Source of the DNA: Hemileia vastatrix
Taxonomy: Eukaryota; Basidiomycota; Pucciniomycetes; Pucciniales; Zaghouaniaceae
Assembly: GCA_030280995.1 (NCBI GenBank)
Contig: JASXTE010000017.1
Coordinates: 13,072,498 to 13,136,497, forward strand
Direction of reading: 5' to 3'
DNA length: 64,000 nucleotides
In this document: positions 8,915 through 18,373 of the stretch, one piece after another
How positions within the stretch are numbered: position 1 is the stretch's first letter
Layout: the number at the start of each line of letters is the position of its first letter
Program-made: the position numbers and the translations under genes
Notes under the pieces: model-generated
Databases searched by the model: none
Told to the model about the DNA's origin: nothing
The model's input: the letters and a program-made list of their open reading frames with translations, nothing else

Positions 8915-11837
8915 TCAATTCTGAGTGATAGAAAATGTTTTTTTAGGCAAAAACCAGTATGCTGCTACTGATAATACTTGATCATGCTCTACAAATACCT
9001 TCTCTGTATAATCTACTTGCCCTACTATTACTTTGTAAAGGTATAGAAGGTATCTAAATTGAGTGGACGGGAGATTTAATCTTTTGGGAAATCTATTAGT
9101 AATTGGAGAAATTAATATAATTTTTTGCAAATTATTCAAGTGGTCTTTGAATTGGTATATTTGCTCAATGAGGCCATATTGAATATTTCCTGATTTGTTT
9201 TTCCACAAGAAACAATTGTGGGGCTTTTTGACAGAAAGTATGATGTTGTTGAAAGATAACTTCTGCATTAAGAGCACAATTCCTGAAAGTACTTTTGATC
9301 CAACAGCAAGAGGAATTGTATTGTGATGTTGCACAGCTTCATCTTCATTTTTTATGAATTCCCACAAAAGATTATAAATATTATTGTTCAAAAAAAATTT
9401 CTCTAGTTGCTTTTCCCTTAGAAGATTTTTTTTCCATTTATTACATCCTGAAAGACCTCTTTTTCCATTAGCCTTTGTAATTTACAACCTCTTTTCATCA
9501 TTGTTGTATTCAGCCTATCTGTTAAATAAACATCACACTTGATCAACACTTAATCCACACAAAGCTAAAATTCAATATTTAGTACTTACCTATGTGCTTG
9601 TTGGTGTTAATTTTTTACAATAAGCCAATAAGTCTCTCCCCAGAAAACTCAGAAACCCCAATTGGAGGCCCCCAATGCTCCATCTGTTCAGGCATGTGAA
9701 CTGCAAAATGATGATTTGGTTGCACTTTAGAACCAGGGAAGAGCTTTTCTATTGTTGAATTATACTTTTTATATTGAGTTTCAAATCTGTTGATTAAATG
9801 TCTATCAAGACTTCTTGAGCACACAATATGTGTACACATTACCAAATGTCCTGTATTGTACAGAAATCGTAATTGGTTTGAGCCTTGAGGAAGATTATTG
9901 ACTTCTTTCACAAAAAGTTCAAATATTACTAAAGGTATCACATATGCAAATAAGGAGTACCATTGAGAAGCACTAAGTTTTCTATGCCTTTCTTCACCAA
10001 GATTTGGAGGAACTTTTGCCAGATTGCTAGGTAAAACTACACCTTTCATAAGAGCTTGAAATTTTTCAATGTTGCATTGAGTGAAGAACTGTCCATCTTT
10101 ACCACTTTGTAGCTGCAAGTCCTCATAATCATCACTATCATCATCATCATTGTCATTGGTGTCAGATCTGGAATCAAGAACCATTATTTCTATATTACTT
10201 TCAATTTGTGCCCATTTCATAGCTTTTCTCAAATCTTGCTGTTGGCTTCTTTTACGGGTTATATATCTTGGTTCACTCTTAAATTTCCAGTAGTGTCGCA
10301 GATGAAAATGAAGAACACCTTCAAGCCAATTGTGCATCAAACCTAGCACAACATGCTGAGTTGGATGCCAGTAGCCTAGTCAATTGAGCTCAGACCATTG
10401 TATACCACTTTCCTTGAGTAATTTGTCTCTAGTGTTTTGTGATCGTGCATCTCTTGACTTTCTTGAAATATTAATAACTTCATTTTTAAGCCTCTTCCTT
10501 CCACACTCCAAGGATGGTATTTCATTAAGTTTAGACATGCACCATGTGTAAAACTGAGTTTCAGAGTGTGAGGCAAATCCCGCAGCCTTTATTGTTGCAA
10601 GAATATCACCAATGACACAAAGAAGTTTTACTTTCACAGACATCTCTCAGGTCTCTAAAACGTGGGTATTATGATTCCACTTTCAAGGGTGATCAGCTCA
10701 TCAACAAAGAGTTTTAGAATATGACTGATAGTTTTTGGATCCTGGGCATCTGGTCCAGGTGTGATTCCAGAAAGACAAATGTGAGTAATTTTGTTATGAA
10801 TTTCCAGTGGAAGATTTAGACAGCTGAAGGAGATTGCACCCATTGATTCAACATTTCCAGAGTTTTTATTTACCTTTGGATTGAACCAATCAATAAACAT
10901 TGACAGCACCAAGTTCAACAAGCCATTTCAATCATTCCATTCAATATTTTTTAAAGCTGTACCATGCTGCACATCAGAAATGAAGCTAATTACATCATTG
11001 ACCTTTTTTTCTCAGTTTTGAATTGCCTCCTCAACATCTTCCCTGCTCAGAAACCATTGAAGCCAAGTTGATATTCTCTGAATAGAGAACACTGAATGAG
11101 GAACAATTTAGTCTTTCTGAATTTTCTTTGATGATTTCAGATTTAGATTAGATAGACCAGGATCCTTAACATGTTTAAAAGTTTGTTTGAGATAAAACAA
11201 TGGCTCATTGTGTGGAGTTGAAGTAGGAAAAAATTTTTAAGTACAAAGAGGTGGAATGATACTATCCTGGGGATACAGCTGAAAACACTTTTTGCAACAT
11301 ATCATGTTGGTGAAACTGACAGTCAACTTTGCTTTTTTTATATTAGTTCTAGGATCAACAGGGATTTCATTGAAAACTGAGTCAGGGATTGATGCATTCT
11401 GAGAATCCTTAAGGACATTAATAATCATTTTAGTTGTACTAATGCACTTTTCTCTACTAAGATTGCAACCAATGCAAAGCCAATTGCTTATCATGGATAC
11501 TGCTGCTGTTTTGAATTGAAAATAATTTGGGATTAGCTAAATATTATGAAAAGTGACATTGAGAAAAAAGAAACTTACAGACTGGGTTGCTAACATCATC
11601 AAGTGGCATTTTGCTATATTCGGAAGGCTCCCTTACTGAGGTAGATACATTAGGAGAAACAAGCTCATCAGATGACTGATTTTGAGCTTCTTGAAATTTG
11701 GCAGAATTATGTCGAGAGACATCCTGAAGACAATGTTTATTTAGGGTGGCCACAGTTACAGACTTTCCGCATTGCTCTTGGCCTTTATAATTGAGACTAA
11801 TGTGTTGGATACAAATGATGCACTGACACAGATTCAT
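8915..11837 (-). pseudogene. Tnp2-family CACTA transposase, decayed
   Basis: Reading leftwards from 11837: an N-terminal C-x2-C...H...H finger (QCIICIQH, KHCLQD), an intron near 11575-11535, a second exon with MICCKKCFQLYP, then FIDWFNPKVNKNSG and MGAISFSCLNLPLEI (10921-10655). GFASHSETQFYTWC, LGLMHNWLEGVLHFHLRHYW (10349) and NHHFAVHMPEQMEHWGPP with GVSEFSGERLIG near 9615 follow. These blocks are characteristic of transposase family Tnp2. The piece at 9391-8915 is a poorly conserved C-terminal part. Several frameshifts and stops make it non-functional. It would have mobilised the CACTA element that contains it. Confidence 0.85.
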
Positions 11838-12052
11838 GGGTAGAAAATACTATTGATACTTAAAATAAGTAGAAAAAGTAATATAAATAGTGCCTTAAAG
11901 GATGACAGGAAGTAAAGTCAAGATGAGAAAATATGAGAGAGCAAGAAAAATATGGCTATGAGAAAAAATCGTTGCTCGACTCGACAGTTGTTGCTTCAGT
12001 AGAATTACTTGCCGCTTATGTTATAGCAGCAAAATTTTTTTTCCGTCACGTG

Positions 12053-12102
12053 ATGCTATGCGCATCGCATAAGAGAGATGCAACACCAGGTTGCCTGCAG
12101 TG
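12053..12102 (-). repeat. right terminal inverted repeat of the CACTA element
   Basis: Read on the minus strand from 12102 this starts CACTGCAGGCAA and resembles the left end for about 50 bp, including TATGCGATGCGCATAGCAT in place of the left palindrome. It is followed by TGA, the second copy of the 3-bp target duplication. Confidence 0.75.
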
Positions 12103-12116
12103 TGAGCTAAGGAAAC
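12103..12116 (-). pseudogene. tRNA-like sequence, 5' part (acceptor strand and A-box start)
   Basis: On the minus strand this reads GTTTCCTTAGCTCA. It supplies the 5' acceptor strand and the first half of the D-arm for the tRNA-like sequence at 68-125. Its last three bases are one copy of the TGA target duplication (minus strand TCA) made by the 12-kb CACTA insertion. Confidence 0.65.
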
Positions 12117-12276
12117 TAGTGCGAGGTGCAACCACAACCCCCCATGCACTGAGCCTGCTAAGGCAACCCCCCTACCGCAGCATTTTTTTTAGGCCATATG
12201 CACTGGGCGCACAACCTATTGTGAAACTAACTGTCTTTCATTACTTGTCACACTGCTCATATATATACTCTAGTAT

Positions 12277-12397
12277 TGTTAGGTTACACTCAAATGTGCC
12301 ACAGTAACCCTAACTTGTATATATATAGTACACATAACATGATATAAGAGTGTGGTAATAAAAGATAATTAAATAAACATCATCACTGGTCACAACA
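12277..12397 (+). repeat. 5' LTR of the old Copia element
   Basis: It runs from TGTTAGGTTACACT to CACAACA. It differs from the 3' LTR by several substitutions and small indels, in contrast to the identical LTRs of the element at 182-5263. GGTTATGGGC follows directly. Confidence 0.9.
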
Positions 12398-12407
12398 GGT
12401 TATGGGC
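12398..12407 (+). other. primer-binding site of the old Copia element
   Basis: GGTTATGGGC directly after the 5' LTR is the same ten bases as in the intact Copia at 5085-5094. This shows that 12277-12397 is a true 5' LTR and not a solo LTR. Confidence 0.65.
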
Positions 12408-12869
12408 CTTTTAAGTGCTTATTCCCAACCAAAAGTGATTACACCACCATAACAATTTCCCTTTTATTTTTTGTTTTACATTTCCTTCTCTCTTAAAACT
12501 AAATCTTGGTCTAGTCAGCCATTATTTTTTTTTCTTCTCTCTGTTTCTCCTTTTTCTCTCTTTATTCTCTCTTCATTATTTTTTTTCTTCTCTCTGTTTC
12601 TCCTTTTTTTTCTCTTTATTCTCTCTTCTACTTCTTTCTGTTATTTGGAATAATCATTTTTCTGCTCTCTCTATTCATTTAAATGATTAGGTCAGAATCT
12701 TGGCCAGATCCTGAAGTGTAATTGCGGATGCGCAACTACTCCGAAAGTATTTTTTTCTTCTCTTTTTCTTTCATTTCTTTCTTCTTCATTTCTCTCCTCA
12801 CCATTCTCTATTCTTTTGTAGATTTATTAAATTAAATTAAAAAAAATAAAATAAAATAACAATATAATA
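12408..12869 (+). other. Copia 5' leader, pyrimidine-rich
   Basis: No coding is seen. TTTCTCTCTT-like runs occupy 12520-12650 and 12740-12820. This is the part of the untranslated leader left of the nested 5.4-kb insertion. Confidence 0.4.
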
Positions 12870-13174
12870 GGGGGTATCAATGTTGACTGATCCACAATTT
12901 AATTAATTATGGATAAAAATAATTATACCCCAATTATTTTGGCAATTATTTTTGCTAATAATTAAGCTTTAAGACCTTGTATGTGTCAATGTTAACCTCT
13001 ATCCAACATTTTTATCCTCAATTTTTCATAACCAAATCTTGGACAACTTTTTGGATATCCCAGGCTTCCTGCCTTTCCACGCACTCCCATCCTGTCTATT
13101 CATTCTATCCATTCAAAACCACTCCCCATCTCATCTGTTTGTTTCTTCTCCTTTTCATCTTCAAATATATCAAC

Positions 13175-14416
13175 ATGCCTAGTCATCATAGATCTTCTCA
13201 AAGGCAGGCTTCCCCCAGATGTTCATCAAATCCCATTACTCCCTCTTTCCCCCACTCAGCTGAGAAATCAAAGACTGTTCAACTAAAAAAAGATGATCAT
13301 CTCATACTTATCAACTGGCTAAAAATAAAAACTAATTATGATTCTTGTTTTGGTACTGAGAATGCAACTAAAGTAGGACAGCCCCCTGCAGAAAAAGTCA
13401 ATGTCAAGTTTCAAGAATTATCAAGCCAAATAAAAGAAGGCAAAGACCCTTTCATTTTCAACTGGTTTTGGTATTACCAACATTGATATCAGTAAGGGCA
13501 TAAAATACATAGATGATATTGGAGAGCAAGCTGATGTTAATCCTTCCAACATGTTGGATGGTGAAGATGCTATCTCCAAAAATGATGTCAAAAGAAATCT
13601 TTTCCTATCCTCTTCCTCCACTCAAGCCTCCCCTGTTTTAGATTCAACAAATCTAGATAGCTTTCCAATAGATCCTTTTGGTGATATAAACCAATGTGAT
13701 ACCACTCCACTAAGTTTTTATCTCTTGTCTAGTTGTTTTATTTTTTTTATTTCTAAAAAGGCTAATGAAAGAACCCAGGATCGTCAAGCAAGTGAGTCTG
13801 AAGCTAGCATCAATGATGGAGAGGAAAATGTTACCTCCAAAAAAAATCAAAGACCATCAACTACTTTGGTGTTCAACAGTCAAAGAAAAAAAAAACAGAG
13901 ATAGCTTTTCCCAAACCCCTTTTTCTTCCATTGATGATTTATTGGCGAAACATGATGCTGGTAAGTGATAGAATACCTCTTAATAGTTAACTGAGCTCTT
14001 CTTTTCTTTTTTTAACATTCATTTTCACTCTAGGTAAAGTTGAAGTTGCAAGAGATACTCTTAAATTTCAAAAGAAACAATACAAGCTCTCTTTACAAAG
14101 GGATAATAGGGCACAAGAATTGGAGCAGAAGAAATTCAAGCTTTCTTTACAGAGGGATGAAAGGGTACAAGAATGGGAGGAGAAGAAATTCAAGCTTTCT
14201 TTAAAGAGGGATGAGAGGGAACATGAATTGGAGGAGAAGAAATTAGAGATAAAGAAAGAGGAGAAGGCTCTTGAGTACAATTTCTTATTGGATCAAATGA
14301 AACTCAAGTATCAACTTGAAGATGGTTCAAAAATGAAAGATTTCTTGAGAGAACATGTTAAAGCTAATAAATCTGTCAAGGAAATTGAACACTTAATGAA
14401 AATTTCTGATAACTAG
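13175..14416 (+). pseudogene. gene with possible DNA-binding N-terminus and coiled-coil C-terminus, unknown
   Basis: The ATG at 13175 opens a Ser/Pro/Arg-rich start followed by KKDDHLILINWLKIKTNYDS and VGQPPAEKVNVKFQEL. This pattern is reminiscent of the SANT/Myb-like domains found in fungal transposon-linked proteins; the match is weak and from memory. The frame then breaks and resumes through 13551-13960. A clear intron lies at 13961-14033 (GTAAGT...CTCTAG). The last exon encodes a highly charged coiled coil with an 18-residue repeat (KKFKLSLQRDERVQEWEE type). A decayed second charged segment continues to about 15003. Function is unknown; it may be the DNA-binding partner protein of the element that holds it. 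Confidence 0.5.
14075..14236 (+). repeat. three 54-bp coding repeats (18 residues each)
   Basis: Three successive units, each starting near AA(A/G)AAATTCAAGCTTTCTTT or a variant and ending GGAG(G/C)AG, encode the coiled-coil heptads. The second and third copies (14129-14182 and 14183-14236) differ by only a few bases, which suggests recent duplication. Confidence 0.7.
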
Positions 14417-15043
14417 TTATTTTTATTAGGTTTAGAAAGTTTTCTTGATAGAATGCATTAAAGCTAATAATTGATTCTTGGCACACACTCCTCACTGAGA
14501 TGTGAAACATTTTATTGCAACATTTTGGATTATTTGTTTGTTTGGTTAAATTAATTTTATTTTATTTCTTTTTGGTGATAATTTCATATGTGCTGACTTT
14601 TTATAGGTCTTGATTCTAGATGATTTTTTTTTTGAAAAAATTTGAAAAACTCATACATTTTTTATTTTTGTTATGATTAAAGAATTTTTCTTAATTTATT
14701 TCTCTTACTTTTAAAAGTTAAACTTGTTTCAGAAAAAGAAAAAGGGCAAAATTGAAATCATGAAGTTGGAGTCTCATGAAAAAACTGCAGAATATCAACT
14801 ACTTTTTGAGGAAAAGAAGTGGTTTCATTCACAATCAAAGGAAGAATAATTTTTAGAAATTGAGAAAGATCCTTTAGATTTAAAGAGGGGGAAGGTTAGG
14901 ATTCAAAGAGAGAATGATGAAAAATTCAAAAATAATCAATTTCAATTGGAAATCCCCAAAATTAAGTTACAAGCCAATGAATTACAAATGATTTATGTCA
15001 AAATTTTTTTTTTGGAAATACCCTCCCCTGCTATTTACCATAA

Positions 15044-15120
15044 CAGGGGGTGGGGATCACCATTTTTTTTCTAAGTCAGGAGAAAATTTATGACAAAAAA
15101 AATGGTAATACCCTCCCCTG
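15044..15120. repeat. short inverted repeat with CAGGGG ends
   Basis: CAGGGGGTGGGGATCACCAT (left) and, inverted, CAGGGGAGGGTATTACCAT (right) enclose a short AT-rich centre. A third matching arm (CCCTCCCCTG) ends at 15030. It could be a very small MITE, but no target duplication is seen. Confidence 0.4.
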
Positions 15121-15886
15121 TGTTTTATTGAAGTAGGGGCATAGATTGCCAAAATTAATGCTCATTGCATAAATTAGCATGTAAAAAAGTCTTATAAGAT
15201 AATTTACAAACCTAAATTAATGACAATTCTATTAAAAATGTGAGTGGAAATTTTATTTGACTGATGTCAATGAAATCAAACACAAATGTATACATGAACC
15301 TCATGAGAAAAACAAATTTCCTCATGATTACCGTTATACGACACACGGCCAATGGCTCATTAATTTAGGTAAGTAGAGTATCATATATGACTTGTAAAAT
15401 GTAAATTTGTGAAATAAAAATAAAAGTTGACAACCTATATTAGACCCCATACTTTTTCTTTCTATTTAATGTTTTTTGTCTTACCTCAACTTTTTTTCAT
15501 ACCTTATCAATCCTATTGACCAGCTCCCTATTGATTTGAAAAGAACAGCCAAAGTGAGTAAATTCTTCAAAGTATTTTTAAAGTTTTTTTATATTCATTA
15601 AATTTACCATTATTTTTTACCTTGTTTATTCTGTGGATTAATTTTTGACTGATTTCAAATGAGCTTCTGAAATGTGTGAACTCTAGATAAGATTCCAAGC
15701 CAGGTGGAGCTTTTGTTGTTTGGTGATGAACTTGAGAAGCTTTTTTTAAGTAAAAAAAAAATGCCTATGAAAATAAAATGAGTGACATGATTTTAAGAAT
15801 GAAACATATATTATCAGACATACCAAGAGAATAGCCTTTAACAAATCTTGGTCTAAACATGAAATAAATTAAATGAAATTTAGAAA

Positions 15887-16870
15887 AAAGGCTCAACTTT
15901 AAAGGTCAATATCTCAGCAACCACTGAACCAAATTGAAATCCATTTATGGGAAATGAAAGATAGGCTTCAGATGAATCTTCATCTAAAAGAACATAAGAA
16001 TCGTATAAACATAACCCTTATTTCTGACTCTGATTTTCAAAATTGCACAAAAATTTGAAAATTGATTATGAAAATTCCAACAAGATGGAGATATAAGACT
16101 AGATAATCATCAGATAAGTGTTTCAGAAGCCTTTTTCCCTAATTATGCAGTATAAAAAAATAAAATAAATTAAGTAACATGCAGAAAAAAAGGCTCAACT
16201 TTTAAGGTCAAAATCTCAGCAACCACTCACCACACAATATGGGGGACGGACTTGCTAGCAAGTCCGCAACCTTGGACCCAAACTCATCCCAGATTGAACA
16301 CACATTGAGCTATTGAAAATGAACCATACAATCAGGGATGAAGACCACTCAGCTGAAAAGTTTTAGGTGGGTGTTCAAGTAGAGTTCAGTATAGGTTCAG
16401 TATAATTTCAGTCTGAGTTCCATCTGAGCTCCATCTGAGTTCAGGTTGGGGACTTGCTAGCAAGCCCACCTCCTATATTGTGTAGTGACTGAACCAAATT
16501 CAAACCTGTTTGTGGGAAATGAATGATAGGCTTCAGGAGAATCTTCAGTTAAAGGACATGTGATTTAAATAAACCTAACCCTAATTTTTTACATAAAAAT
16601 ATGAAATAAAAAAAATTAAATTGGGAAAAAAAGCTCAAATTTAAAGGTCAATATCTCAGCAACCACTGAACAAAATTCAAATCTGTTTGTGGAAAATGAA
16701 AGGTAGTCTTCAGGAGAGCCTTCAGTGAAAAGAAAATTAGATTCAAATAAACCTAACCCTAATTACAAGTCTGATTTAAAATTTTTTACAAAAACTTGAA
16801 AAGTGGTAATGGAGATGAGAACAAGAAGAGTTTAATAAGTCCACTGTTATCCAGATAAGAGTCATGCATA
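15887..16870 (+). repeat. three diverged tandem copies of a non-coding repeat
   Basis: A block containing TCAATATCTCAGCAACCACT, then GAACCAAATT and GGAAATGAA, occurs near 15890, 16193 and 16633. The middle copy is split by a MITE at 16228. No coding is visible. The uninterrupted copies give the pre-insertion sequence of the MITE site. Confidence 0.7.
16228..16497 (+). mobile_element. palindrome-ended CACTA-type MITE, copy A
   Basis: It starts CACCACACAATATGGGGG and ends with the inverted form of CACTACACAATATAGGAGG. ACT is duplicated on both sides (16225-16227 and 16498-16500). Each end contains a palindrome around GGACTTGCTAGCAAGTCC, slightly mutated in the right arm. The centre has short repeats of the GAGTTCAGT(A/C)T type. 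The unsplit neighbouring repeats confirm that exactly this segment plus one ACT was added. Confidence 0.9.
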
Positions 16871-18196
16871 TATCAGTATGAAATTTTATAGAAAGAAAGA
16901 GATTTAATTTAGTTATAAAAAAAGGAGATGAAGCTTACCTTGATTGAAAAGTAGTAAAAATAAAGTGAGAAAGATTGATGTTGGAATTTAGGAGAAATTG
17001 AATATAGAGTAAGTAAAATGCATAAAGAATGTGCAATGTATGTGTTTTAATGACATGGAAACAAAAAAAAGTGAAATAGGGGAAAGGGGGGATAATGAAC
17101 ATGCCAAGGAGGGATGAAGAGTAGGGTGATGGAGCTAAAAAAGAAAGTAAAGAGGGAGAGAAAAAAAGGTTAATTTTACCATTGAAATCAAATATAACCA
17201 CTAACAAAAAAATTTAGTAACAAAAAATAAAAAAACAGAAGAAAAACAAGAAAAATTATAATTAGCAATCAAAAAATCAAAAAAAAGAATAAAATGACTT
17301 ACCTGGAGAGATGAGATGAGAAAATAAATGAAACCAAATTTTTTGAGGGATGTTGGAGGAGAAGAGAAAAAGGATATGAGGGATGAAAGAAAAAAAGAAA
17401 CAGTGAAAAATTATGCAATTGCAGAAAATATGTGATTTCATGTTGAGCTGGTGAATGAAAACAAATGAGACATCCAAAAAAGAGACATTCAGAATAAATT
17501 CAAAATAAAAATGAATATGCAAAAAACAAAAACACCAAACCAAGTGAATAAAGCACAGAAGTTGAAGATTTGGATTTTATGAAAAAAAATTTAAAAGGGT
17601 TGTGTTTCAAAATGTTTGAGGGTGGTTGGCATAATGACAGAGCATATGCTGGTGGAAAGAATGTTTTGTGATTCAATGGAGTGGAGAGCTGGTGCAGGTC
17701 TGGGATCCTCTTCTTAATAAAGATAATTGAAAAGACATGTAAACTAATGTGTCTTCCAGCCCAGAGTTAAAGTCAGAGTCAGCATCTAAAACTAAAGTGA
17801 TAGAATTCATAGCTGTGTGAAGTTGCTTCCTAGTAGAGAAGTGCTTCATTATTGTTGGTGGAGAAGGCTGTCAGTAGAAGGTTTAGGTGATGAGTGGGAA
17901 GTGGGAATTTGCCACCAAACAAGCAGATGGGGTGTGTAGATAGAAAAAAATTTTATGTGTTTGCCACAAAAATAAAGTATCATAGAGTGAAGAGACACAT
18001 AAAGATGAGAAAATTTTTTATGTGTTTGCCACCAAAATTAGGTATCATAGAGTGTTGAGATACATATGGATGGCATCTACAATTATATTTCATGTGACTT
18101 TCTTGAAAATCAATTATGGATGTGAAGAGTTTGGGATCATGAATTAGGAATAGAAATTGGCATCTAAGAGGCAGGATAATGCATTATTGTGGATTC
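16871..18196. other. non-coding AT-rich interior of the nested element
   Basis: No gene is recognised; the open frames here are simple-composition. A duplication of about 65 bp (TTTTTTATGTGTTTGCCAC and GTATCATAGAGTG motifs) lies at 17946-18070. Confidence 0.4.
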
Positions 18197-18228
18197 CTTA
18201 TCCACTAGCCATGGGGCTAGTGGATAAG
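18197..18228. repeat. 14-bp perfect hairpin near the right end of the nested element
   Basis: CTTATCCACTAGCC and its exact inverted copy GGCTAGTGGATAAG are separated by ATGG. It lies 83 bp inside the right end of the 5.4-kb element and may be a subterminal recognition structure. Confidence 0.6.
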
Positions 18229-18373
18229 AATCTTCTGCAATTAATAATGTCTGATCCCAGGAAAAAAAATTCCTGATCCCTAATTGCACACCCCTGAACT
18301 TTGATACCCCCTAATAAATAATAATAATAATAATAATAAAAAAACAATAATATATTAACTATTTTTTCTCTAA

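Larger units (their letters stand above)
129..12102. mobile_element. CACTA (Tnp2-type) DNA transposon, split by a Copia insertion
   Basis: The ends are inverted copies starting CACTGCAGGCAA: 129 reading right, and 12102 reading left on the minus strand. Similarity continues about 50 bp through TATGCGA-GCGC-GCAT. The flanking triplet TGA is duplicated (126-128 and 12103-12105), as expected for CACTA elements. Without the nested Copia the element is about 6.9 kb. It carries a decayed Tnp2 transposase on the minus strand (8915-11837) and a decayed accessory gene on the plus strand (6185-8200), which converge. An 18-bp perfect palindrome (161-178) lies in the left end. Removing the element restores a tRNA-like A-box, which independently supports the boundaries. 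Confidence 0.85.
12870..18311 (+). mobile_element. nested 5.4-kb element with short inverted ends, class unresolved
   Basis: The left end GGGGGTATCAATGTTGA and the right end, read inverted, GGGGGTATCAAAGTTCA form short terminal inverted repeats. TAATA flanks both sides (12865-12869 and 18312-18316), though the right side runs into a TAA microsatellite, so the duplication could be coincidental and might be 3 bp (AAT) if the ends start one base earlier. It interrupts the leader/gag junction of a Copia element. It carries one intron-containing gene but no recognisable transposase, three diverged tandem repeats and a MITE. It may be a non-autonomous PIF/Harbinger-like element, but this is a guess. 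Confidence 0.5.

Noticed and set aside
12277..12397. Solo LTR
   Set aside because: A primer-binding site follows it and the AGTAT duplication matches the one after 23428, so it is the 5' LTR of the element ending there.
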